This document shows positions 1 through 6,621 of a DNA stretch of 24,298 nt, piece after piece. The stretch covers positions 1 through 24,298 of the forward strand of contig JASEGJ010000015.1 of NCBI GenBank assembly GCA_030018135.1, in the 5' to 3' direction. Each line of letters starts with the position of its first letter. Position 1 is the stretch's first letter. The notes below the pieces were generated by a model. It worked only from the letters and a program-made list of their open reading frames with translations, ran no database searches and had not been told where the DNA came from. The translations under genes and the position numbers were made by a program. This DNA comes from Candidatus Hodarchaeaceae archaeon (lineage in GTDB: Archaea; Hadarchaeota; Hadarchaeia; Hadarchaeales; Hadarchaeaceae).

Positions 1-34
1 CAGAGATTTTTCAAAAGGAAAAAATCATCCTAAC

Positions 35-118
35 TCACGGATTCCGAGGAAAACCTCCCATCTCCACCTCCACATCCTCAACACCGAGCAGACGCATATA
101 CGTCTTGATCGGCGCCGC
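35..118 (-). pseudogene. Possible C-terminal remnant of an unidentified protein
   Basis: The minus strand is open from just after a TAG (119-121) to a TGA at 35-37 and reads as an ordinary soluble protein tail, including the stretch MRLLGVEDVEVEMGGFPRNP. The codons (many GAG, GTG, CTG) resemble those of the real genes here. There is no room for a full gene and the upstream stop cuts it off, so it would be a remnant of a decayed gene lying behind the toxin gene, or chance. I do not recognise the family. The rest of 1-180 shows nothing I can name. Confidence 0.2.
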
Positions 119-180
119 CTAGCAAGGGGACGCGATTCAGGGGGCTGGAGAAGTTAAGCGGAAACACTTCAGATATGAAA

Positions 181-612
181 CTACTCGAGCCTCTTGACGA
201 TCCCATCGAAGCTGCGGTCAAAGCTGATCAGGCTTTCGATTCCCTCTTCCTTCATCAGCGCGATGGTCGTACAGTCGGTGAAGCTGAGTCCCTTGGCCGA
301 GTAGCGCTTGAAGAGAGCCCAAGCCCTCGCGAAGGTTTCATCGTCGACATGCAAGAGTTCGATAAATCTGGGAATGCCACGCGGCGGGTTGCCCAAAATC
401 AGCTCGCCAATCTCGATCGCTGTGGCTGGTTTCTTGGTTCGCATCAACGCAAGCGTCACCGCTTCGTCGAACACGTAGTCTGAGGTAAAAACTGATCTAT
501 GCTCTCCACTCATAGCCCGCTGCAGGATTTCGATTGCCCTAGCGTGATTTCGATCATCGACATTGTTGAATGCGACGAAGACACCCGTGTCGATGAATGC
601 AGTCATCTTCAC
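181..612 (-). CDS. vapC: VapC-type PIN-domain toxin (putative ribonuclease)
   Basis: PIN-domain protein of 143 residues, the usual size for VapC toxins. These are Mg-dependent ribonucleases that cut tRNA or other RNA when freed from their antitoxin. The acidic residues expected for the metal site are visible: Asp8 in FIDTGVF, Glu50 in FDEAV, Asp113 in SFTDCTT and Asp131 in ISFDRS. The GTG start at 612 overlaps the antitoxin stop (GTGA), implying translational coupling; an ATG two codons in (606) is an alternative. The family is clear. The RNA target cannot be read from sequence, and a housekeeping PIN nuclease is possible but less likely given the partner gene. Confidence 0.85.
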   Translation of the reverse strand: MKMTAFIDTGVFVAFNNVDDRNHARAIEILQRAMSGEHRSVFTSDYVFDEAVTLALMRTKKPATAIEIGELILGNPPRGIPRFIELLHVDDETFARAWALFKRYSAKGLSFTDCTTIALMKEEGIESLISFDRSFDGIVKRLE

Positions 613-908
613 CCCTTGCCGTAGAGGTACTTGTTGATGTCATCCTCGCATGTGGCGACGCCCCAGCTCTTCGGCAGGTTGAGGAGGCGCTTGATCTCCG
701 CTTCGCCGAGCGGGACCCTCGGACGTTTGGAAATTTTTGAGATGAGTTTTTCCTTCCTCTCTTTCGCGTCGGCGAGCAGCAACTCCAACAGCTCCTGCTG
801 TGAAACCTTCTTACCCGCCTTAAGCGTTGCCTCTGCCTGCAAAGCATCTAGCACTCGCTTGCTCCGCTCGCTTAATTTGACCGATGTCACCATCAGATCA
901 TCATCCAA
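609..908 (-). CDS. vapB: VapB-type antitoxin (putative, ribbon-helix-helix-like)
   Basis: Small charged protein of 99 residues, or 94 from the ATG at 893. The N-terminal part (VTSVKLSERSKRVLDALQAE) looks like a ribbon-helix-helix DNA-binding segment, followed by a lysine/glutamate-rich helical linker and a C-terminal segment likely to wrap the toxin. It lies directly upstream of the PIN toxin with a 4-base GTGA overlap, the standard antitoxin-first order. A TATA-like box at 926-936 would put the transcript start near 905, which favours the ATG at 893. Antitoxins of this kind usually repress their own promoter, and the AT-rich repeats just upstream are candidate operators. The assignment rests on context and fold impression, not a diagnostic motif. 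Confidence 0.65.
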   Translation of the reverse strand: MDDDLMVTSVKLSERSKRVLDALQAEATLKAGKKVSQQELLELLLADAKERKEKLISKISKRPRVPLGEAEIKRLLNLPKSWGVATCEDDINKYLYGKG

Positions 909-913
909 TTTTG

Positions 914-939
914 AATACTTTTCTACTTTTAATACTTTT
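914..939 (-). promoter_or_regulatory. AT-rich promoter with three TACTTTT repeats before vapB
   Basis: On the plus strand TACTTTT occurs three times, at 916-922, 924-930 and 933-939; the longer unit AATACTTTT recurs at 914 and 931, 17 bp apart. On the minus strand this gives AGTATTAAAAG (926-936), a plausible TATA box about 25 bp before the vapB start. Tandem short repeats over a promoter suit antitoxin autoregulation, but this is inference. Confidence 0.45.
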
Positions 940-954
940 TACCGATCGATTTGT

Positions 955-984
955 GGATCATTTGACCCAACGGATCATTTGACC
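955..984. repeat. Direct repeat GGATCATTTGACC x2
   Basis: The 13-bp unit GGATCATTTGACC is present exactly at 955-967 and again at 972-984, a 17-bp period, in the spacer between vapB and the DUF1805 gene. The period equals that of the AATACTTTT repeats just next to it. It could be a tandem operator or a remnant of a small duplication. Confidence 0.6.
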
Positions 985-1007
985 TCACATTAAGTTGGCC
1001 AAGGCGG

Positions 1008-1015
1008 TTTATAAA
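1008..1015. promoter_or_regulatory. TATA-like box TTTATAAA
   Basis: TTTATAAA is a self-complementary, near-consensus archaeal TATA box preceded by GGCGG on the plus strand and followed by a purine run. On the plus strand it would start a transcript near 1040 that runs through the two palindromes toward the DUF1805 gene. No start site can be confirmed from sequence. Confidence 0.35.
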
Positions 1016-1052
1016 GAAGAAAAGGGAAAGGGGGCACGTTTTTGGCTCGCGT

Positions 1053-1103
1053 GATGTCACAGGTGTGACATCCACGGTGCCGCCTCAACGTCACAGCTGT
1101 GAC
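1053..1103. promoter_or_regulatory. Paired palindromic operator-like sites (GTCACA-NN-TGTGAC x2)
   Basis: Two copies of GTCACA-NN-TGTGAC lie at 1056-1069 and 1090-1103, centres 34 bp apart. The first extends to 9-bp arms (GATGTCACA / TGTGACATC, 1053-1072). The second (GTCACAGCTGTGAC) is a perfect 14-bp palindrome. Two matching inverted repeats in a spacer are the mark of a dimeric DNA-binding protein. An ATTAAA TATA-like element follows directly at 1104-1109. The regulator is unknown. VapBC complexes and metabolic regulators both use such sites. Confidence 0.65.
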
Positions 1104-1262
1104 AATTAAACGATATTCCAGCAGAGAAGCCGCACGCGTGCCAAACCCTCCTTCAAGCTAGCTGAATACGCACGAAAATTGCTTATGTATTTGGCTACTG
1201 GGGTCAGAACTTGTTTTTTGACAGTTGGCCCCAAATTGAAATCGTCATCGGAGGTGGGGGCG

Positions 1263-1553
1263 ATGATCGAAAAACGGAATGTAAAGATCGATGGAAAGGA
1301 AGCGTTCGGTCTGAAGGTCGAGTTGCCGGGAGCACCGATGTTGTTGCTCGTGGCTCCCAGGGGCTACGTCATGTGTGGGTACCTGAACATAGAAACCGCG
1401 GAAAGGCTGGGGCAGGTCGCCGCGGTGGTGACGGGCGTCAAGAGCTTTGAAGATGTGCTCGGCGCGGAGGTCGCGAGGGTCACTGCCCAAGCGAGGCGGC
1501 TCGGGGTCAAGGAGGGCATGCTGGGCAGAGAGGCGCTGAGGCTAATGTTCTAG
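1263..1553 (+). CDS. DUF1805 family protein (YunC-like), function unknown
   Basis: Protein of 96 residues matching from memory the DUF1805/YunC family, with its characteristic core GAPMLLLVAPRGYVMCGYL, then NIETAERLG, VTGVKSFEDVL and a C-terminal GMLGREAL. Family members are small single-domain proteins, common in archaea and firmicutes, without an established biochemical role. The ATG at 1263 is preferred over the upstream TTG (1179) because GGAGGTGGGGGCG directly precedes it and the family begins here. The stop overlaps the end of trpA by 12 bp, so the two transcripts converge. A 354-bp spacer with palindromes lies upstream, so it may be regulated. Confidence 0.8.
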   Translation: MIEKRNVKIDGKEAFGLKVELPGAPMLLLVAPRGYVMCGYLNIETAERLGQVAAVVTGVKSFEDVLGAEVARVTAQARRLGVKEGMLGREALRLMF

Positions 1554-2354
1554 CTTGGTAGCTGCCTTCATGGCCCTTCCAAATCCGTCGAGTTCCCTCA
1601 GCATTTTCCGCTCATTTTCACGATATCTTGCGACGATGTCGACGAAGGCGCTACCGACGATTGCGCCGTCCGCCCCCCACCTGAGCACCTCGCTGACGTG
1701 CGCGGGCTTGGATACCCCGAAGCCCACGGTGAGCGGCAGTTTGCCCCCCGAGGAGGCGCGCGCCCTAGCTATCAGCCCCCTGACCTCGTCGGACAGGCCC
1801 CTGCGCGCCCCCGTCACGCCGAGCAGCGAAACCAAATAGAGGAAGCCGCTCGAAAGGCTGCAGATTCGCCTCAGGCGCTCCGGCGTGGTGGTGGGCGAGG
1901 CCAGAAGGATGAGGTCGATGTCTTGATTTTTTGCGGCATTCAGCACCTCGCCCGACTCCTCCACCGGCAGATCGGGTATGACGATGCCATCGCCGCCCGC
2001 CGCGGCCAGCCTGCGCACGAAGTTCTCCACGCCAGGTCTGAACACGATGTTGCAATAGGAGAGCACCACCAGCGGCACATCGCTTCCGCTACGGATTCGC
2101 TCGATGATCTCGAAAACCGTCTCTGGGGTCGTGCCCGCCGAGAGCGCCCGGTCGTCCGAGGCTTGGATGGTCGGACCATCCGCGATCGGGTCGGAGAAGG
2201 GAAGGCCGAGTTCCAGGATATCCGCATGTTCGACGAGCACCTCGGCTATTCTCGGGGTCAGCGAGGGCCTGGGGTCGCCAGCCGTGACGAACGCGATCAA
2301 CGCGCCCTCCCCTCGTCCGCGCAGCTCGGCAAATTTCGCGGCTATCCTGCTCAA
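1542..2354 (-). CDS. trpA: Tryptophan synthase alpha chain
   Basis: Cleaves indole-3-glycerol phosphate to indole and glyceraldehyde 3-phosphate and passes indole to TrpB in the cytoplasmic complex. The TIM-barrel motifs are intact: AFVTAGDP near residue 22, [14 protein letters not shown] with the catalytic Glu and Asp near residues 47-58, and C-terminal GFGVSKP and [12 protein letters not shown]. The chosen start is TTG at 2352-2354, overlapping the trpB stop as TTGA. It gives 270 residues, right for TrpA; the longer open frame upstream is only read-through over trpB in another frame. It is the last gene of the trp operon and its end converges with the DUF1805 gene. Confidence 0.95.
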   Translation of the reverse strand: MSRIAAKFAELRGRGEGALIAFVTAGDPRPSLTPRIAEVLVEHADILELGLPFSDPIADGPTIQASDDRALSAGTTPETVFEIIERIRSGSDVPLVVLSYCNIVFRPGVENFVRRLAAAGGDGIVIPDLPVEESGEVLNAAKNQDIDLILLASPTTTPERLRRICSLSSGFLYLVSLLGVTGARRGLSDEVRGLIARARASSGGKLPLTVGFGVSKPAHVSEVLRWGADGAIVGSAFVDIVARYRENERKMLRELDGFGRAMKAATKLEH

Positions 2355-3547
2355 GTCTCGACCCCCATGTAGCGCGCCGCGATCTCCACATCCTTGTCGC
2401 CCCTGCCCGACAGGTTGATCACGACGAGCGCCCCCTTGCCCAGCTCCCGCCTCAGCCTCGGCAGGTACGCTAGCGCGTGCGCGGATTCCAGCGCCGGCAG
2501 GATGCCCTCGGTCTCGCACAGCAGCCTGAAAGCTTTCATCGCCTCGTCGTCGCCGACGCATCCATACTTGACGCGACCGCGCAGCTTCATGAACGCATGC
2601 TCCGGGCCGACGCCGGGGTAGTCCAGGCCAGCCGCTATGCTGTGCGTCCGCATGACCTGCCCGAACTCATCCTGCAACACGTAGCTGCGCGCGCCGTGCA
2701 GGACGCCCTCCGATCCGGCGCAAAGCGTTGCGGCATGCTTTCCCGTGCGAAGCCCCTCGCCGGCGGCCTCGACGCCGTAGAGCTTGACATCATCGTCGAG
2801 GAAATCGTAGAAGATGCCGATCGCATTGCTCCCGCCGCCGACGCAGGCGACGATGGCATCCGGCAGGCGACCCTCCTTCTCCAAGATCTGCTCCTTGGTC
2901 TCCCGCCCTATCACGCGCTGAAAGTCGCGCACGATCATGGGGTAGGGATGTGGGCCGACTATCGAGCCGAGCAGGTAGTACGTGGTGCGGACGTTTGTCG
3001 TCCAGTCCCGCAGGGCCTCGTTGATCGCGTCCTTGAGCGTGCGGGAGCCAGCCCTCACCTCGTGCACCTCAGCGCCGAGCAAGCGCATCCTAAACACGTT
3101 GAGGCGCTGCCGCTGCGCGTCCTTGCTACCCATGTATATCTCGCATTTCAGCCCAAGCATCGCGGCGGCCGTCGCGGTGGCCACACCGTGTTGGCCAGCA
3201 CCGGTCTCAGCGATGACACGTTTCTTGCCAATGTATTTGGCGAGCAGGCACTGCCCGAGTGTATTATTGAGCTTATGTGCACCTCCGTGCAAAAGGTCTT
3301 CTCTTTTCAAATACACCTTCAATCCCACTTCGGCCCCAAGCCGTTTGGCGCGGTAAAGAGGGGTCGGCCTACCGCCAAAATCTCCCAGCAATTTTTGAAG
3401 CTCCCTCTGAAACTTTGACCCCCTACTCACCTTTAGATAAGACTTCTCGAGTTCTTTGAGCGCGGGCATGAGCGTTTCAGGGACGAATTTTCCCCCGAAT
3501 TTTCCGAAGTATCCATGTTCGTCCGGGTATTTACCAACAAGGGACAT
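2351..3547 (-). CDS. trpB: Tryptophan synthase beta chain (TrpB1 type)
   Basis: PLP enzyme of 398 residues that condenses indole with serine to give tryptophan. The PLP lysine lies in the motif HGGAHKLNN (about residue 92), followed by [13 protein letters not shown] and the phosphate-binding GGGSNAIG loop. The [10 protein letters not shown] motif and the [20 protein letters not shown]-terminus are typical of TrpB1, the form that pairs with TrpA, rather than the stand-alone TrpB2. The ATG at 3547 lies 1 bp after the trpF stop, with a GGAGG ribosome site inside the end of trpF. It overlaps the trpA start. No lesion seen. Confidence 0.97.
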   Translation of the reverse strand: MSLVGKYPDEHGYFGKFGGKFVPETLMPALKELEKSYLKVSRGSKFQRELQKLLGDFGGRPTPLYRAKRLGAEVGLKVYLKREDLLHGGAHKLNNTLGQCLLAKYIGKKRVIAETGAGQHGVATATAAAMLGLKCEIYMGSKDAQRQRLNVFRMRLLGAEVHEVRAGSRTLKDAINEALRDWTTNVRTTYYLLGSIVGPHPYPMIVRDFQRVIGRETKEQILEKEGRLPDAIVACVGGGSNAIGIFYDFLDDDVKLYGVEAAGEGLRTGKHAATLCAGSEGVLHGARSYVLQDEFGQVMRTHSIAAGLDYPGVGPEHAFMKLRGRVKYGCVGDDEAMKAFRLLCETEGILPALESAHALAYLPRLRRELGKGALVVINLSGRGDKDVEIAARYMGVET

Positions 3548-3548
3548 G

Positions 3549-4202
3549 TCAAAACGCCTCCTTCACCACCTCGACGAAAGCCCTCATCAACGCCGGGTCC
3601 TTTTTGCCGGGGCTCGATTCGACGCCGCTCGACACGTCCACGCCGTAGGGTCTCACGGCCTCGATCGCATCCCCCACATTGGCCGGGTTCAAGCCTCCAG
3701 CCAGAAACACCGGTTTGGAAACGGCATCCCGGATCATCCGGCTAATCCTCCAATCGTGCGTTAAGCCAGTGCCCCCGCCGGACGGCCCCTTGGTGTCGAG
3801 CAAGAGATAGTCGACAAACTCGCCAGCTTCGAGTGCACGGCTGAAAACTCCCTCCGGGTCTTCAACCCTTTGCGGCACCCCGACCACGCCGATCAGTTTG
3901 GCCCTCGTGATCCTCCTCGCCTGCTCAAACCGCTCAGCCGGAAGGCCCGAATGAATCTGCAGGTAATCCGGCTTCAGCTTCCGGGTTATCCTCCTGATCT
4001 CGATTGGACCATTGGGCACGACGACCACCACCTTCTCGACGGACTCGGGGACAACGCGCAGGATTTCGATCGCCCGCTCGAGTGCGACGTTCCTCGGCGA
4101 AGTTGGAGTTCCGACTAGCACGCCGATCATGTCCGCGCCGAGTTCGCAGGCGATCCTCGCGTCCTCGCCGTTCGTGAAGCCGCATATCTTGACCACGACC
4201 AC
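3549..4202 (-). CDS. trpF: Phosphoribosylanthranilate isomerase
   Basis: Converts N-(5-phosphoribosyl)anthranilate to CdRP, the third tryptophan-specific step. The catalytic cysteine is in VKICGFTN at the N-terminus and the general-acid aspartate in [14 protein letters not shown] near the C-terminus; [12 protein letters not shown] is the phosphate-binding loop. About 217 residues, normal size. The start is uncertain: GTG at 4200-4202 or GTG at 4194-4196, both just after the trpC stop and a GAGGTGA ribosome site. The longer open frame to 4244 overlaps trpC and is unlikely. Tight spacing on both sides places it firmly in the operon. Confidence 0.93.
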   Translation of the reverse strand: MVVVKICGFTNGEDARIACELGADMIGVLVGTPTSPRNVALERAIEILRVVPESVEKVVVVVPNGPIEIRRITRKLKPDYLQIHSGLPAERFEQARRITRAKLIGVVGVPQRVEDPEGVFSRALEAGEFVDYLLLDTKGPSGGGTGLTHDWRISRMIRDAVSKPVFLAGGLNPANVGDAIEAVRPYGVDVSSGVESSPGKKDPALMRAFVEVVKEAF

Positions 4203-4206
4203 GAGC

Positions 4207-4977
4207 TCACCTCGCACTGACGAGCGATCGCACCTTACTCGCAACCTCGCTGGAGCGCATCAATGCGGTGCCGACGAGCACGGCATCCGCGCCCGCCTCG
4301 AGCACGGCCCTTACATCACCCGGCCCACTTATGCCGCTTTCGCTCACGAGCATCACATCGTCGGGCACCAGGGGGGCAAGTCGCCTGGTGCGACCGATGT
4401 CGACCCGCATGGTCCTCAGGTCGCGGTTGTTTATGCCGATGATTTCGGCTCCGGCCGAGGTGGCCAGTTTTACCTGCCCCTCGTCGCCGACCTCGACCAG
4501 GCTCTCCATCCCGAGCTCTCGAGCCAGCCCCATGAATCTGGGGAGCCTCCTCCCCAAGAGCTCGGTTATCAGCAGGATTGCATCGGCGCCCAGCTCGCCC
4601 GATTCATAAAGTTGGTACTCCTCGACGATGAAATCCTTCCGCAAGACGGGCACGTCCACGATTTTTCGTATCCTCGGCAGGTAGCTCGGGTCCCCCTTGA
4701 AGTACTTTGGCTCGGTCAACACCGACAGAGCGATCGCACCTCCGTCGACCATCGCCCGCGCCACCTCGAAAACATCAGCGTCAAGGTTGATGTCCCCGGC
4801 GGAAGGCGCCGCCCGCTTCACCTCGGCGATCAGCGGTACCTCGGGCGCCCCCTCGATGGCTTTTCGTAGGCTGCGCTTGGGTGAGCGATCGATGATCATC
4901 TCCCCGGCGGGCTTAACGCTGGCCCGCTGTCTTACCGCAGCCCGCACATCCCTCACGATTTTTTCGAGGACGTTCAG
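4207..4977 (-). CDS. trpC: Indole-3-glycerol phosphate synthase
   Basis: Closes the indole ring, converting CdRP to indole-3-glycerol phosphate. TIM-barrel landmarks are present: AEVKRAAPSAGDIN, PVLRKDFIVEEYQLYES, INNRDL and VSESGI. If translation begins at the GTG at 4954-4956 the protein has 249 residues but loses the usual N-terminal helix. The CTG at 4975-4977 would add MNVLEKI, matches the family start, overlaps the true trpD stop as CTGA, and sits 7 nt after a GGAGG ribosome site. I therefore give the CTG start, with the GTG as alternative. All catalytic motifs are intact. Confidence 0.93.
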   Translation of the reverse strand: MNVLEKIVRDVRAAVRQRASVKPAGEMIIDRSPKRSLRKAIEGAPEVPLIAEVKRAAPSAGDINLDADVFEVARAMVDGGAIALSVLTEPKYFKGDPSYLPRIRKIVDVPVLRKDFIVEEYQLYESGELGADAILLITELLGRRLPRFMGLARELGMESLVEVGDEGQVKLATSAGAEIIGINNRDLRTMRVDIGRTRRLAPLVPDDVMLVSESGISGPGDVRAVLEAGADAVLVGTALMRSSEVASKVRSLVSAR

Positions 4978-6049
4978 AGGATCGCCTCCAGTGCCCTCAA
5001 CTTTTGCATATCTCCGCCCGTGGCCTCGACGAGCCGGACGAGTTTCTCGTAGCTCCTGCCTGAGTCGATGGCCTCCTCCGCGGCCTCCAAGCCCTCCCGC
5101 ATATCGTTTGCCTTGCCGCCGACCACGATGGCGGCCGCCGCGTTGAGCAGAACTCCGCCGCGTTGAGCAGAACTATATCCCGCTTCGGTCCCTCCTCGCC
5201 GCGCAGCACCCTGAGCATCGTCAGCGCGTTTTCCGCCGCGTCCTCGCCGGCTATTGCGTGTGGACTCGCGCGCCGGATGCCGAAATCTTCCGGCGATATC
5301 GTATAGCTCCTGACGCCGCCATCGAAGACCTCCGAAATTTGGGTTACCCCAATCGTCGAAATTTCGTCCAAGCCACCCAAGCCATGGACGACCATGGCAC
5401 GCTCGCAGCCGAGCCTCGCCAACACGTGCGCGAGTTTTTCCGCCAAGGCGACATCGTAAACCCCCACCACCTGCGCCTGCGCGCCGGCGGGATTTGTGAG
5501 TGGGCCAAGCACGTTAAAAACGGTCCTCACGCCCATCTCCCTGCGCGGCCCTATCGCGTGCTTCATCGCACCGTGGAAGACTGGCGCAAACATGAAGCCG
5601 ATGCCGGTGCCCTCGATGACCCGCTTGACCTCCCGCGGCTGTAAGTCTATGCGCACGCCCAGGGCTTCGACCACATCGGCACTCCCCGCTCTGCTCGTTA
5701 CGGAACGGTTTCCATGTTTTGCTATCACGACCCCAGCGCCGGCCGCGACGAACGTGGCTGCCGTGCTGATGTTGAAGGTCTTGATCTTATCGCCGCCCGT
5801 GCCGCAGGTGTCGACCAGCAACCCATTCACGTTTGGATTTATCCGCGCAGCGAACTCCCGCATGACTCGGGCGAAGGCCGTGATTTCCGCGATGGTCTCG
5901 CCCTTCATGCGCAGGGCCGTCAGGAATGAGCCTATTTGAGCCGGCGTGGCCTCGCCGGACATTATGCATTTCATCGCGCCCTCGGCTTCTGCGTCCGTCA
6001 AATCTTTGCGATCGATTAGCTTCCCAATTATGGCATGCATGACGTTCAC
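4974..6049 (-). pseudogene. trpD: Anthranilate phosphoribosyltransferase, frameshifted by a 20-bp tandem duplication
   Basis: Transfers phosphoribose from PRPP to anthranilate. The PRPP-binding signature [16 protein letters not shown], the [21 protein letters not shown] segment and the [10 protein letters not shown] region are intact. The 20-bp unit at 5135-5154 is repeated exactly at 5155-5174, shifting the frame after [10 protein letters not shown] and replacing the last 50 or so residues with an arginine/serine-rich tail that stops at 4997. Removing one copy restores [20 protein letters not shown], gives 351 residues, normal for TrpD, and ends at the TGA at 4974-4976 that overlaps the trpC start. 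The GTG start (6047-6049) overlaps the stop of full-length trpG as GTGA. An assembly or sequencing artefact is as likely as real decay. Confidence 0.9.
5135..5174. repeat. Exact 20-bp tandem duplication inside trpD
   Basis: The unit CCGCCGCGTTGAGCAGAACT occurs at 5135-5154 and again at 5155-5174 without a mismatch. It is not a multiple of three and is the sole cause of the trpD frameshift. Confidence 0.97.
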
Positions 6050-6621
6050 GCGACCATCTCAAGAAAATTCTTTACGATGAGTTTTCCCTGCAGCGTCAGC
6101 ACGGACTCCGGATGAAATTGGACCCCTCAGATGGGGTATCGCTTGTGCCTGAGCCCCATGATCTCGCAATCCTCGTCGACGGTCTCCGCCACCACCTGCA
6201 GACAGCTCGGCAGGGTTGCGCGGTCGACGGCCAATGAATGGTAGCGCGTTGCCCTGAAGGGGTTCGGCACCCTTTCGAAAAGCCTGCTGTCGTCGTGTCT
6301 TATGAGCGAGGTCTTGCCGTGCATCAAACGCTTTGCCTGCACCACCCTTCCGCCAAATGCATAGGCGATTGCTTGGTGCCCGAGACAAACGCCCAGGGTC
6401 GGCACCCTTTTGCCCAGCCTCTTGACGACGTTCACGGAGACGCCGGCATCCTTCGGGGTCTTCGGGCCAGGGGAGATCACCACCCCGTCCGGCTTTGCCT
6501 CGATGATCTTTCGCAGGGAGATATCGTTCGTGAAGATCACAGGCTCGGCGCCGAGCTCGCCCAAATACTGCACGAGATTGTAGACGAAAGAGTCGATGTT
6601 ATTTATCACGGCGATACGCAT
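6046..6621 (-). pseudogene. trpG: Anthranilate synthase glutamine amidotransferase, interrupted by in-frame TGA
   Basis: Class I glutamine amidotransferase that supplies ammonia to TrpE. The oxyanion motif SPGPKTP and the nucleophile Cys in GVCLGHQAIAYAFGG are present. The frame stops at TGA 6127-6129 after 164 residues (HKRYPI), then continues in the same frame as GVQFHPESVLTLQGK and ends at TGA 6046-6048, overlapping the trpD GTG. The missing piece holds the catalytic His-Pro-Glu, so the truncated product should lack glutaminase activity unless TGA is read through. Homologues often have an aromatic or acidic residue at this spot, and a TGG (Trp) to TGA change is one base. The start ATG directly follows the trpE stop (TAA-ATG). 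Confidence 0.9.

Noticed and set aside
2355-2561. N-terminal extension of the trpA frame
   Set aside because: It overlaps the end of trpB in another frame and reads as arginine/glycine-rich noise; the TTG at 2352-2354 gives the family start.
2477-3418. Long plus-strand open frame (313 codons) opposite trpB
   Set aside because: Antisense shadow of an intact, well-supported trpB in GC-rich sequence; no motif or ribosome site of its own.
4012-4869. Long plus-strand open frame (285 codons) opposite trpC and trpF
   Set aside because: Antisense shadow with low-complexity content; trpC and trpF are intact on the other strand.
6127-6129. Genome-wide reassignment of TGA to a sense codon
   Set aside because: Most genes here end at TGA in the proper place, including trpB, trpC, trpF, aroD, aroE and nadE, so TGA is a normal stop; any read-through would be local.
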